Notes: generated by a model not told the origin, from the letters alone. A stretch of DNA of 28,585 nt from an uncultured bacterium (GCA_905215555.1 CAJMQU010000056.1:1-28585), one strand, 5' to 3'; positions 17,138 to 25,312 are shown, counted from the first letter of the stretch. Program-made: numbers and translations.

Positions 17138-17177
17138 TTCGATAATAAGCGGACAACTGTCCGATAATGAACAGACA
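17138..17177. repeat. Imperfect 18-base direct repeats in the GH89/DUF3836 intergenic region
   Basis: TTCGATAATAAGCGGACA (17138-17155) and TCCGATAATGAACAGACA (17160-17177) agree at 14 of 18 positions with a 22-base period, about two helical turns. This spacing suits a dimeric or tandem regulator binding one face of the DNA. The 342-base gap 17015-17356 contains no gene. The repeats lie about 100 bases from the GH89 promoter and 180 bases from the DUF3836 start. Confidence 0.5.
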
Positions 17178-17217
17178 CAATTCCACATCAATCTTTGATT
17201 ATCAACCACTTACCACT

Positions 17218-17234
17218 TTGGCACAGGAATTGAC
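17218..17234 (+). promoter_or_regulatory. Sigma-54-like promoter candidate for the DUF3836 gene
   Basis: TTGGCAC-N5-TTGAC reproduces the -24 TTGGCAC half of the RpoN consensus exactly. The -12 half is TTGAC instead of TTGCa, with the correct 10-base distance between the two dinucleotides. It is 123 bases upstream of the ATG. No good TAnnTTTG element is seen on this strand in the gap, apart from AATCTTTG with one mismatch at about 17191. Speculative. Confidence 0.25.
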
Positions 17235-17356
17235 TATTATTAAGCGAAAGCGGTCAGCAAAAAAACAAAGATTGTCTGCCACTTTTCAACAAGTAGTTCC
17301 GTCTAACAGATAGAGCGAAATCCAATAGAAATAATAACAATTAAAAAATAAAGATT

Positions 17357-17854
17357 ATGAAAACTACAAGTTTATTTAAAGCAGTCGCATTGGTAGCTAT
17401 AATGATAGCAAGTGTTCTTAACTCCGAAGTGAAAGCTCAGGACGGTTTCATAACTAATCAGGTGATGAACGGCGAATTAGTCGCTTCAAAAACCATCTTC
17501 AAACAAGACGGCTCTTATCTCCGCCGCCATATGCAATACACTTTCACTTACGATGACCAGAATCGCCTGGTAAGCAAAGAAGCCTCCAAATGGGATGGTG
17601 CAAGAGATGCATGGGTGCCCTATTTCAAGATGACTTACCAATACAGCGATAATGAAATAACCATGAATTACGCCCGCTGGAACGAGTCTCACAAAGCTTT
17701 TGACGAAGCCGTTCAGAAAAGCGTCTACGACTTGAATGATGAAAATATGCCGACGGCCTACAAAGCCTACAAGCAAGATAATAAATCAGATTGGACTCTG
17801 GTTGACCACAAACAGATGGACCTGACAACTAATCTATTGGCAATTGCAAAATAA
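17357..17854 (+). CDS. DUF3836 secreted protein
   Basis: A 165-residue protein with a signal peptide (about 1-27, ending EVKAQ). The body alternates YTFTYDDQNRLVSKEASKWD, MTYQYSDNEITMNYARWN and SVYDLNDENMPTAYKAYK, resembling short beta-hairpin repeats of the YD/RHS-like type. This matches the Bacteroides DUF3836 family of small secreted proteins, whose function is unknown. It is monocistronic, followed 31 bases later by a strong terminator, and preceded by a long leader. It is the only rightward gene in the middle of the window and diverges from the GH89 gene. Confidence 0.82.
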   Translation: MKTTSLFKAVALVAIMIASVLNSEVKAQDGFITNQVMNGELVASKTIFKQDGSYLRRHMQYTFTYDDQNRLVSKEASKWDGARDAWVPYFKMTYQYSDNEITMNYARWNESHKAFDEAVQKSVYDLNDENMPTAYKAYKQDNKSDWTLVDHKQMDLTTNLLAIAK

Positions 17855-17885
17855 GAATACAGAAATTAAAGTAAACAATTAATTT

Positions 17886-17920
17886 AAGAGCACGGATCGG
17901 GAGATTCGTGCTCTTTTCCT
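17886..17920 (+). terminator. Rho-independent terminator of the DUF3836 gene
   Basis: A 13-base stem (17886-17898 with 17903-17915, one G-U pair) closes a GGGA tetraloop and runs into CTTTTCCTTT. On the opposite strand the following sequence is only moderately T-rich, so it may also weakly stop the leftward operon ending near 17971. Confidence 0.88.
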
Positions 17921-17970
17921 TTAAACACCACACCTCAATGTGTTTTATGAAAAACATTCCACCCATGTCT

Positions 17971-18186
17971 TTAATCCATATTATTCTTTTTCAGTCCATT
18001 AGCACAGTTGCGATTAGTAAGAATGCGCTGCTGATACAATAAATTGATATGGTTCTTTAAGGTAAGTAAGTCCTTCAGATTAGTCTTATACGTTGCAGCC
18101 AATGAAGATAAAACAATATATCTTCTTCTTCCCAATACTTTTTTATATAATAACCATTCATCTTGAAGTAACTCAATAAGCATCAT
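17971..18186 (-). CDS. Small uncharacterised ORF downstream of the exporter remnant
   Basis: About 71 residues starting MMLIELLQDEWLLYKKVLG, with its ATG overlapping the end of the exporter remnant by 14 bases in another frame. The product is basic, mostly helical in composition (LGRRRYIVL, NLKDLLTLKNHINLLYQQR) and has no signal peptide. I do not recognise it. It could be the surviving C-terminal part of a larger gene joined here by the same deletion that cut the exporter, or a non-coding shadow of that junction. Codon use is A+T-rich like the rest of the block. The 110 bases between it and the DUF3836 stop hold only the terminator. Confidence 0.3.
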   Translation of the reverse strand: MMLIELLQDEWLLYKKVLGRRRYIVLSSLAATYKTNLKDLLTLKNHINLLYQQRILTNRNCANGLKKNNMD

Positions 18187-18835
18187 AACAAATGCCGACA
18201 ATATTCACCAGTTGCACCACTGTGCTCTGATTGGCACTCTGCTGGGCAAAACGTTTGTGATCCAGTTCAGCACGCTTCTTCATGAACAGCCAGACGCATG
18301 CTATATAAAGTCCATTACCGCCCATGAAGATAAAGAATATCATCCAGTTATAAAGTAACAGTACAACGCCGAAGACTACGATGTTGAATGTAGAGAATAC
18401 CACGCTCAGACTGCTCCCCGTCAGAAAATTCTGAATACGCGTATGATCGTTGATGCGCTGTAGGATATCCCCTGTCATCTTAGTATCAAAGTATCCCATA
18501 GGGAGCTTCATTAGTTTAATAAGGAAATCCAAAATAAGGGCAATGCTAATACGTGTTCCCAGATGCAACAATATCCAACCACGGATAAACTCCACGGCAC
18601 TGCTACTGAAGCTCAACATCAGTTGAGCTAGCAGTATCAGATATATAAAGTTAAGGTTTTGGTTATTAATTCCAAAGTCCACGATGGACTGGGTGAGAAA
18701 TAAATGAGTGATGAAAGATATCTCCCTCATTTCATTAAGCGTATAGTGCTTCCCATAGAAAGCAGCTATCATGCGGAGACAAGTAGGCCCACAATCCATC
18801 TGATCATGTTGAGTAAAATGAGGGAATGATTTCAT
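18173..18835 (-). pseudogene. Remnant of a C39-peptidase ABC exporter (bacteriocin/GG-peptide type), internally deleted and truncated
   Basis: A 220-codon frame. Residues 1-37 are the start of a C39 peptidase domain: MKSFPHFTQHDQMDCGPTCL contains the catalytic Cys (15) and the oxyanion Gln (12). At about residue 40 it jumps in frame into the membrane domain of the same transporter class, with LTQSIVDFGI, VEFIRGWILLHLGTRI, GYFDTKMTGDILQRINDH and AELDHKRFAQQSANQSTVVQLVN. The catalytic His and Asp, the first membrane helices and the whole ATPase domain (Walker A, LSGGQ, Walker B) are absent. Intact relatives are about 700-740 residues. The reading frame is open across the deletion, so a short product may be made, but it cannot cleave or export. 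It is the last recognisable gene of the leftward operon, 21 bases after the receptor gene. Confidence 0.85.
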
Positions 18836-18856
18836 TTATTTCTGTCTATTATGTTC

Positions 18857-21454
18857 CTACAATCGGCAAAAGAAGTGAATAAACAACTCCCGTCCTCTAA
18901 TCTGTTGCTGGCTTATAAATGTTGATAAACTACCGGTAAGCGTATAATCATATATACGATTATTCAACAAATTAGTCGCATCCAAACTTACCTCATACTT
19001 TTTACTTATCCGATAAACAGCAGAGGCATCAACGAAAAAGATATTTTTAAATTCATCATCTCCTATTTCATTACGATAATATTCACCACTTGCCCGAAAA
19101 CTAATTTTAGGGGAAAGATTCCAAGCTATATCAACCTTATTAGAAAGCTTCTTGCTAGAAAACAGACTATTTTTATTAACGTTTAAAGATGTTGAAGAAT
19201 AACTGATACCATAGTTCCAATCCAGCTTATCACTCAATTTACCATTTAATTTGCCAAACAAAGAAAATAATCTGGTCTCAAAAGGCATTAAAATTTCAGC
19301 TTGATACATTTTACTAAATTGTGCATAATATATGCCTTGCAATGATACTGAACCATCTATCAAATCTATACTTTTACTCACCTCTCCCGTTAGTAGTTGC
19401 TGCCGGGATAAGTATTTTTCAGGAATAACAGAACGCGCTATCAAATTCTCATTTAAAAAAGCTTGGCTCTCGATATATTTCTCATCATTCCATTGCAACG
19501 AAACTTTAGCATTAGCAAAAAGTAGCAATGAAAGGTTTTTGTATGAAACATCCATATTCATTGTTCTTCCATTTTTCTTTTGATCAATCATACCTCCTTG
19601 TCGAATAGTCCTATAATTTTGGACTATCCACCCATTATACCATAAAGACTCGTCTGGCTTCTCTTGCAAAATTCCTCCCGAAATAGTCCATTTCAAATCA
19701 GGCGTTAAATCCCATTGCACCTTTAATGAAGGAGAATACATACCATAGTTCATTGTTTCTTTTTGCCTTTCATTTCTATATGTGTAATGATAATAGCTTA
19801 TTGGACATTGGACAGTCAATAATAAAAATCTTTTATTTAGTTCTATCTTAGGATTCAGATAGCTACGAATATAATTCGTCTGTATACCATTAGACAACAA
19901 CGCACTTCCAACAGGAATATGAATATTTTGTTGATTGCTATCCATCTGCCGGAAGAGGAAATTTATTCCCCCATTCAGAGATAGAACAAATTTTCCTAAA
20001 GCAAAACTATAAATAACATGATTGTTATTAAATAGAGAGCTTGAAGAAACAGATTGTCTTTGATTTTCTCTTTCATCAGTAGAAATATCCAATGTATGCG
20101 GGTCTGATTGCCACAATATAAAAGAAGAAAAGGAAATAGACTGATTACCCAATCGTTTGACCAAATTGAAATTATTACTAATTTTACGAGAAGGAAGATT
20201 TGCTTTTTCTTTAATAAAATTCTTATCATTCTGAGTCACCAGATTAGTATTACGCCATTTCCATTCTGTATTTAATGTATTGTTCAGATAAAAATTATCT
20301 TTATTACCAATAAAAGTCAGATTTGTAGCCAGCATATTTTGATGTGATTTTCCATCTTCAGCTTCTGCTAAGATATAGTTATCATTTGGCAAATAGTATA
20401 TGGTCTTTGAAGTAGCTTCTGATTTCATGTCATCATTCAGGTAATTAATTTGTCCTTTCAGTTGATAATCATTCTTCAATCCCCACAATTGATTGGTACT
20501 GAACAAATGTGAGCGATTATCCAACGTGCGTTCAGTTGCTAATGAAGGAGCTGATGGTAATGAGACATCAATATCCTGACCCTGATTATAATAATCATCC
20601 TGATTAAATATTCCACGAGCAGTAACCGTTTCACATTCGCGTGACAAGTCGTGCCCCCTGTTATTACTTTTCAGTACAGAAATATTCTGTTGATTTTTCT
20701 TAATAATCATAGCAAATAATTTCACTTCCCATAGTGGAAGTGGAAACCCACTCCCCAAATCAAGGGTAGATATCCAATGAGCTTTAGCACCTTCTTTAAG
20801 TTTGATATTAATGGCAGCCTGGTCAGAAAATGATAATCCTTCCAACGCTCTAATTGGTTGATGATCTTCATACACTTCCACGGCTCCTACTTCTTGTTGA
20901 GGTATTCCATTGGTAGCAATACCATATTTTCCCTCAAGCAGGTCCTGCCCTTCAATATAAAATTTATTTATCTCTTTGCCATTGTAGGTAATTTTGCCTG
21001 TGATATCCACATTAATTCCTGGCATTTTCTTTAATACATCTCCAATGGTCTTATCCTGAGTTGATGAAAACTGATTAACAAAATACGTTAATGTATCTCC
21101 CTGTCCACGGATTTTCGGAGCTTTTATAACCACTTCATTAATTGCAAAAGATTGTGGATATAACTTCACCATTATTACCTCTTGAATATCTGCCATTTTA
21201 ATATTAACAGGCTTATACCCTATTAAGGAAAAGGTCAGTACATCTTCACTTCCATCTTCCTTTTTTCTGATCTTGAAATGCCCCTCTTCATCTGAATAAG
21301 TGTACTGGAGCACTACTTTACCATGTTTTATTGTAACCTGCACATTAGATAACGGACTACCTTTCTCTGCATCCGTTATTGTACCTTGAACAACCTGTTG
21401 TGCATGCCCAGAGATACAAAATAACAAAGTAATATAAAAGTACGCAATGCGCAT
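18857..21454 (-). CDS. TonB-dependent receptor-like outer-membrane protein with carboxypeptidase-regulatory-like N-domain
   Basis: An 865-residue protein. Signal peptide residues 1-18 (ending GHAQ). About 20-105 is a CarboxypepD_reg-like beta-sandwich (VVQGTITDAEKGSPLSNVQV). A plug-like domain at about 112-225 contains TIGDVLKKMPGINVD and YIEGQDLLEGKYGIAT. The rest is an outer-membrane beta-barrel in the 'outer membrane beta-barrel protein' class that lacks a SusD partner. The TonB-box region is not obvious. It follows the GLPGLI gene by 10 bases, an association common for these receptors, and precedes the C39 exporter remnant. It could take up or respond to a small peptide or metal complex. 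The chain is full length without stops and its codons are A+T-rich. Confidence 0.88.
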   Translation of the reverse strand: MRIAYFYITLLFCISGHAQQVVQGTITDAEKGSPLSNVQVTIKHGKVVLQYTYSDEEGHFKIRKKEDGSEDVLTFSLIGYKPVNIKMADIQEVIMVKLYPQSFAINEVVIKAPKIRGQGDTLTYFVNQFSSTQDKTIGDVLKKMPGINVDITGKITYNGKEINKFYIEGQDLLEGKYGIATNGIPQQEVGAVEVYEDHQPIRALEGLSFSDQAAINIKLKEGAKAHWISTLDLGSGFPLPLWEVKLFAMIIKKNQQNISVLKSNNRGHDLSRECETVTARGIFNQDDYYNQGQDIDVSLPSAPSLATERTLDNRSHLFSTNQLWGLKNDYQLKGQINYLNDDMKSEATSKTIYYLPNDNYILAEAEDGKSHQNMLATNLTFIGNKDNFYLNNTLNTEWKWRNTNLVTQNDKNFIKEKANLPSRKISNNFNLVKRLGNQSISFSSFILWQSDPHTLDISTDERENQRQSVSSSSLFNNNHVIYSFALGKFVLSLNGGINFLFRQMDSNQQNIHIPVGSALLSNGIQTNYIRSYLNPKIELNKRFLLLTVQCPISYYHYTYRNERQKETMNYGMYSPSLKVQWDLTPDLKWTISGGILQEKPDESLWYNGWIVQNYRTIRQGGMIDQKKNGRTMNMDVSYKNLSLLLFANAKVSLQWNDEKYIESQAFLNENLIARSVIPEKYLSRQQLLTGEVSKSIDLIDGSVSLQGIYYAQFSKMYQAEILMPFETRLFSLFGKLNGKLSDKLDWNYGISYSSTSLNVNKNSLFSSKKLSNKVDIAWNLSPKISFRASGEYYRNEIGDDEFKNIFFVDASAVYRISKKYEVSLDATNLLNNRIYDYTLTGSLSTFISQQQIRGRELFIHFFCRL

Positions 21455-21464
21455 ATTTAGTGAT

Positions 21465-22310
21465 TTAATGAATATCCAATTCCATCAGATCATATCCTTT
21501 CTTTTCAAGACTTGCATCTGTTGCAACATTTATTCCTGATTCAGCCGCCATTACCAAACCAAAATGTTTCAGGAAATTCCGATAAGCCCGCACAAATTTC
21601 TTACGATCTGTCTTAATGAATTCTTTTTGTTTAATAGGGATATCCATTTTTATAGGAAGCACTTTCTTCTCAATTCCCTCTATTTCATAATTATATTCTT
21701 TATCTACATCATTCAACTTGAAAATCAGTCCAGGTAGACCGCCAAACTTCATTGGCCCCTCATTAATTGGAATTTCAGCAGCAAACCAGGCTTCATACCG
21801 GCGTCCTCTCCATTCCGTCACAGCTTTCTGGCATGTATATCCTAAAATAGTCATTGTGTCTGCTTGTATTTCCCAATTCTGGGAGTTAAGCTTATCAATA
21901 TATTCATATTGTTTACTATTGATGCGATCAAGCACAGTCATCTTTCCTTTGGGATAATTCTTATAAACAACAACTCTATCACGAACAGGCAATATACCGC
22001 TACTTTCTATCGCATCATCCAGTTCCATTCCACCCATAACAGATTGTCTGACTTGTTCACTCATTTGAGTAAAACGTGCCTGATAGTTTGGTGACAGTTC
22101 AAAAGAATCACTACGCGCACTATACACACTATATGATTTGGATATGTTTTTCCCAATCTCCAGACGAATCAAGTCATTCATTGGAGCCTGTGCAGTAATC
22201 TTAATCGTATTTGCCTTGTATTGGCAGACAAGGATAGTACTATCCAATGTTTGAGCATGCACAAGAAAACATATCAATAAAAAATGTATCAACAAAAAAA
22301 GTGTTTTCAT
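21465..22310 (-). CDS. GLPGLI family secreted protein
   Basis: A 281-residue protein with signal peptide 1-20 (ending LVHAQ). It contains the name-giving motif exactly: KFGGLPGLIFKL, with GLPGLI at 191-196. Upstream is the family segment ILGYTCQKAVTEWRGRRYEAWFA (about 156-177). This TIGR01200-type family is restricted to Bacteroidetes and is usually encoded beside outer-membrane beta-barrel receptors; its role is unknown. The start overlaps the stop of the thioredoxin-fold gene (ATGA), so the two are translationally coupled. The next gene is the receptor, 10 bases downstream. Confidence 0.93.
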   Translation of the reverse strand: MKTLFLLIHFLLICFLVHAQTLDSTILVCQYKANTIKITAQAPMNDLIRLEIGKNISKSYSVYSARSDSFELSPNYQARFTQMSEQVRQSVMGGMELDDAIESSGILPVRDRVVVYKNYPKGKMTVLDRINSKQYEYIDKLNSQNWEIQADTMTILGYTCQKAVTEWRGRRYEAWFAAEIPINEGPMKFGGLPGLIFKLNDVDKEYNYEIEGIEKKVLPIKMDIPIKQKEFIKTDRKKFVRAYRNFLKHFGLVMAAESGINVATDASLEKKGYDLMELDIH

Positions 22311-22993
22311 ATCTCATTCATTTCTAAGATATCACTCAATATATATTTAAAGTCACTGACACCATAGTATTCTGATAATATTTTGCCGTTAATCAGAACA
22401 GTTGGATTTTTATCAATTTTACTTTGCCGTAATAGGTTTAATCTATTATAAAAAAATAGTTTCGTTTGTTCCGATACATCACAATCTGGAAGGATATATT
22501 TATCAGTTTTGGTAAACCCCTGTAATCTACTTATAAACTTGTGTTTATCAATTTTATATAGTTCTTCCCAATACAACTGTTGATTATTAATATACTGATT
22601 TTGCAAAGATATCATTCCATCCCAAATTATGACCCATTTAACAGAATAATTATCTAATAAATTAAACATTTCTTTAACTACAGCTTTACAATATGGGCAA
22701 TATGGACTAATAATCGTTGTTATTGTCATTGATGAACTTTGATCTCCCAATGAAATAGCATTTTCATAGTCTAAATCAATATAATTTCTTTTACAGAGAA
22801 ACTGCCGAATAATACTTCGGTTCCTTTTGAGAGTCAAAAGGCTTACTTTTTCACGTTTATATTGCACCAATGAATTAAGATGTTTTTTGGAGAGTTGTAA
22901 TATAACTAAAGCTATGAATAAAGCAAAAAGGACAATTGAGAGTATTTCTTTGTAGAATAATAAACTATCTATTAAATGAACTCTATAATACAT
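22307..22993 (-). CDS. Membrane-anchored thioredoxin-fold protein (CPYC), possible truncated VKOR/thioredoxin protein
   Basis: About 228 residues from the ATG at 22993 (a TTG five codons earlier is possible). One transmembrane helix lies at about 17-34. A linker KREKVSLLTLKRNRSIIRQFL leads to a thioredoxin fold with active site CPYC at 99-102 and the cis-proline segment KNPTVLING (Pro 197). In many Bacteroidetes peptide-export loci the related protein carries a vitamin-K-epoxide-reductase membrane domain, sometimes with a C39-like domain, before such a linker and thioredoxin domain. Only the last helix and the thioredoxin part are present here, so it may be a shortened version. It would act as a periplasmic disulfide oxidant, reductase or isomerase. 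It overlaps the GLPGLI gene by four bases. Confidence 0.78.
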   Translation of the reverse strand: MYYRVHLIDSLLFYKEILSIVLFALFIALVILQLSKKHLNSLVQYKREKVSLLTLKRNRSIIRQFLCKRNYIDLDYENAISLGDQSSSMTITTIISPYCPYCKAVVKEMFNLLDNYSVKWVIIWDGMISLQNQYINNQQLYWEELYKIDKHKFISRLQGFTKTDKYILPDCDVSEQTKLFFYNRLNLLRQSKIDKNPTVLINGKILSEYYGVSDFKYILSDILEMNEI

Positions 22994-23138
22994 AAAGTAA
23001 CACCCCAATGAATAAATTTAAAATGAAACATAAGGGTTAATTATATATTAAGTGATAATTCTTCTTCAAATCCGAATTACCATCTAATAATCACAAAATG
23101 AAATCTTATTTGCCACCCATAGCCATTAATCCACAAGA

Positions 23139-23528
23139 TTACAAAAAGAAATGCCCTTCCAATGAGATTTCATCAGAAATGATCTCTATCATATAACCTC
23201 CGGTACCGTTTAAGTTTATAGAAAACATTGCAGGATTAATAAGTTGCTCCGAGTAAACTGTTTCTCCAGTAGTTTCATTAATAACATTAACCGTAACAGC
23301 AGAGAATGCTGCTTGGAAATCAACAGTTACTACCTTATTATATAAGTAAGCATACACAGGTTGGGAAATACTGCGCTTTATAGGAGTATTTTCATCACCA
23401 ACTTCAGTCCTCTCTTTTGGACTTTTATTATTAGAATATTGCAATGTGATTTGTCCGTTACCGGGAGTTTGGGCATAACTATTAATGTTTCCAACACAAA
23501 TTAATAAAAAAAGCACTAGTACTCTCAT
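23139..23528 (-). CDS. DUF3244 small secreted protein
   Basis: About 129 residues from the ATG at 23528, which opens a clean signal peptide (RVLVLFLLICVGNINSYAQ); an upstream TTG is less likely. The mature part is beta-rich, with the closing pattern VTVNVINETTGETVYSEQL and NLNGTGGYMIEII, typical of DUF3244 proteins, which I recall as having an immunoglobulin-like fold. Function is unknown; members are often encoded next to TPR regulators in Bacteroides, as here. A -7 promoter element is 33 bases upstream. The 145-base gap to the next gene holds no convincing gene, only a six-codon frame ending in GGK. Confidence 0.8.
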   Translation of the reverse strand: MRVLVLFLLICVGNINSYAQTPGNGQITLQYSNNKSPKERTEVGDENTPIKRSISQPVYAYLYNKVVTVDFQAAFSAVTVNVINETTGETVYSEQLINPAMFSINLNGTGGYMIEIISDEISLEGHFFL

Positions 23529-23560
23529 AAATAAATACAATTTAATCGTTTAACATGCCT

Positions 23561-23568
23561 CAAAGTTA
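23561..23568 (-). promoter_or_regulatory. Promoter of the DUF3244-receptor operon, -7 element TAACTTTG
   Basis: Perfect TAnnTTTG on the minus strand in the 107-base gap behind the TPR regulator gene, 33 bases before the DUF3244 ATG. No further consensus promoter was seen up to the exporter remnant, so it probably drives the whole leftward operon. Confidence 0.6.
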
Positions 23569-23635
23569 GCAGCATATTATATGAGTAAGTGCCTAAAAAG
23601 TGCCCGATTTCACTCAGATAGTGTATAAAAGTTAC

Positions 23636-25264
23636 TTATAAATTACTTTTAAGTTCTTGAGACAATGAAACCAGCACATCTTTCAATAGCCTACCTTGAG
23701 GAGCTCCTATTTTCTTTATAATATCTCTTGCTTTTAGCTGAATCGTACTTCGGGCATACCCCTTAACAAAATGCCCCATATAGCTAACAGCAATTCCAGC
23801 CAAATAGAGACAACATATCTGAATCTCCTCTGCCGACAAATTGTACTTCGTGTTTAAATAGGTAATAATTCCATTCCATTTCGCATCTGTCATAATAATT
23901 AATTGTTGCCACTCCTCTTCGCTAAGATTATCTTTAGTTTCAACTTTAATTAGTGTCCGTGCGATATTTTTCAATTTGATATAAGATGTCGAACTTTCAT
24001 ATTCCCCTTTTATAAGAGCCTGCTTTTTTAAAGTCAGCAAATCAACTTCTACTTTTAGTTTCTGCTTCCGTTGTTCATCTTCCAATTGCCGCTTCCTACT
24101 CTGCTTAATATAATAAACTATAATGACACTCCCTACAATAAAAACAATCAGAGCCAATATGATAACAATGTATATATATTGCTTCCAATACCTCTCATTA
24201 TCTTTTTGATTTTGGGATATAATACTTTGAAAAATAGCATGCTCTTGCTTATACTTCTGCGCACTGTCAGTATAAGCAATCTGTTTTCCTCTCATCTCTG
24301 CAACAACTCCTATTTCTCCACGAACATTTGCAATCTCTGCCAATTTCATGCATGCATCTGCCTTAGTGTCGTAATATCTAGTGGCAGTGAATATTTTCTG
24401 CAAATATATCTCAGCAGAATCATATTGTTCATTTTTAAAATAAGCCTCGCCCAACAACAAAAAAGTTCTGTAACAATGTGATGTATCTCTTACCGAAAAG
24501 TAGTTAAGTTTAGCATACTGAAGCGCCTTTTCCGTATTCTCCATTTCACTATAAAGTGTACTCAATGACGCATAGATAGGAATTTTAACCGTAGCGTCTG
24601 AAAAATGTTCAGCCAACAGCAACGCTTGTTGCATTTGTTTCTCCGCATCCGGATAATAGCCTTGTCCTCTTTCAAGATTAATCATGCCACGTTGTGACAA
24701 AGCATAAACTAAAGCAACTGTATCCCTTTGTTGAACAGCGAGTTGTTCTGCCAGCCGATATATAGAATCAGCCTCGGAAGTAAAGTTTTGAATATAATAT
24801 AAATACCCTACATTACTATATATCAACGACGGTAATTCTGTATCTTTTCCTTTTTCACTCAGAATTTGAGCTCTATGATATTCATCAATAGCTTTCAGAT
24901 AATCACCTTTATCCCGACATACACATCCCCAATAATAATGTGCTTTTGCCTGCATCCCTACATCTCCAATTGAATCATAATAGCAGACTGCTACCCGTAT
25001 CAGCGAATCATCTTTTTGCATTATACGGTTTTTATCCCTTGCCTGCGTCAACAACAATGCATAATAAGCACTATCAGCCTGTGTAGCAAATTTCTCCATT
25101 GAAATACCCTGTAAGACATTCAATGCACTGTCCGGACGCGATTGCATAAGAGAGTCCGCCAATATCAATTGCCTGTTATTACTCTGCCGCTCATTGCAGG
25201 CCACCAGTAAAAAAGCAATCAAAAGAATTATTAAAGCTATATTGTTTTTCATCGTATCCGTCAT
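23636..25264 (-). CDS. TPR lipoprotein regulator with membrane helix and C-terminal DNA-binding-like domain
   Basis: A 542-residue protein (538 if the ATG at 25252 is used, which gives the more typical MKNNIALIILLIAFLLVAC signal). A lipobox LVAC places a lipid-anchored Cys at 23. About 30-340 is a series of TPR helices (for example AHYYWGCVCRDKGDYLKAID and LLGEAYFKNEQYDSAEIYLQ). A transmembrane helix spans about 363-386, a basic coiled coil follows, and the C-terminal 110 residues (LSAEEIQICCLYLAGIAVSYMGHFV ... RSTIQLKARDIIKKIG) resemble the helix-turn-helix end of Bacteroidetes TPR regulators. The layout parallels the DUF6377-type protein at 6652-8274. It probably senses a periplasmic cue and controls the DUF3244-receptor operon immediately downstream. 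Confidence 0.82.
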   Translation of the reverse strand: MTDTMKNNIALIILLIAFLLVACNERQSNNRQLILADSLMQSRPDSALNVLQGISMEKFATQADSAYYALLLTQARDKNRIMQKDDSLIRVAVCYYDSIGDVGMQAKAHYYWGCVCRDKGDYLKAIDEYHRAQILSEKGKDTELPSLIYSNVGYLYYIQNFTSEADSIYRLAEQLAVQQRDTVALVYALSQRGMINLERGQGYYPDAEKQMQQALLLAEHFSDATVKIPIYASLSTLYSEMENTEKALQYAKLNYFSVRDTSHCYRTFLLLGEAYFKNEQYDSAEIYLQKIFTATRYYDTKADACMKLAEIANVRGEIGVVAEMRGKQIAYTDSAQKYKQEHAIFQSIISQNQKDNERYWKQYIYIVIILALIVFIVGSVIIVYYIKQSRKRQLEDEQRKQKLKVEVDLLTLKKQALIKGEYESSTSYIKLKNIARTLIKVETKDNLSEEEWQQLIIMTDAKWNGIITYLNTKYNLSAEEIQICCLYLAGIAVSYMGHFVKGYARSTIQLKARDIIKKIGAPQGRLLKDVLVSLSQELKSNL

Positions 25265-25283
25265 ATTATTATAAGTTGTAACA

Positions 25284-25291
25284 CAAAGATA
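25284..25291 (-). promoter_or_regulatory. Promoter of the TPR regulator, -7 element TATCTTTG
   Basis: Perfect TAnnTTTG on the minus strand, 19 bases before the first possible ATG and 31 before the second. The short leader favours the second ATG at 25252. Confidence 0.55.
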
Positions 25292-25312
25292 GAGTTTTAT
25301 ATCAGAATGTAA

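Noticed and set aside
23041..23138. A GG-leader-type small peptide gene between the DUF3244 and thioredoxin-fold genes
   Set aside because: Only a six-codon frame (MAMGGK) and stop-rich frames are present; too short to support a precursor.
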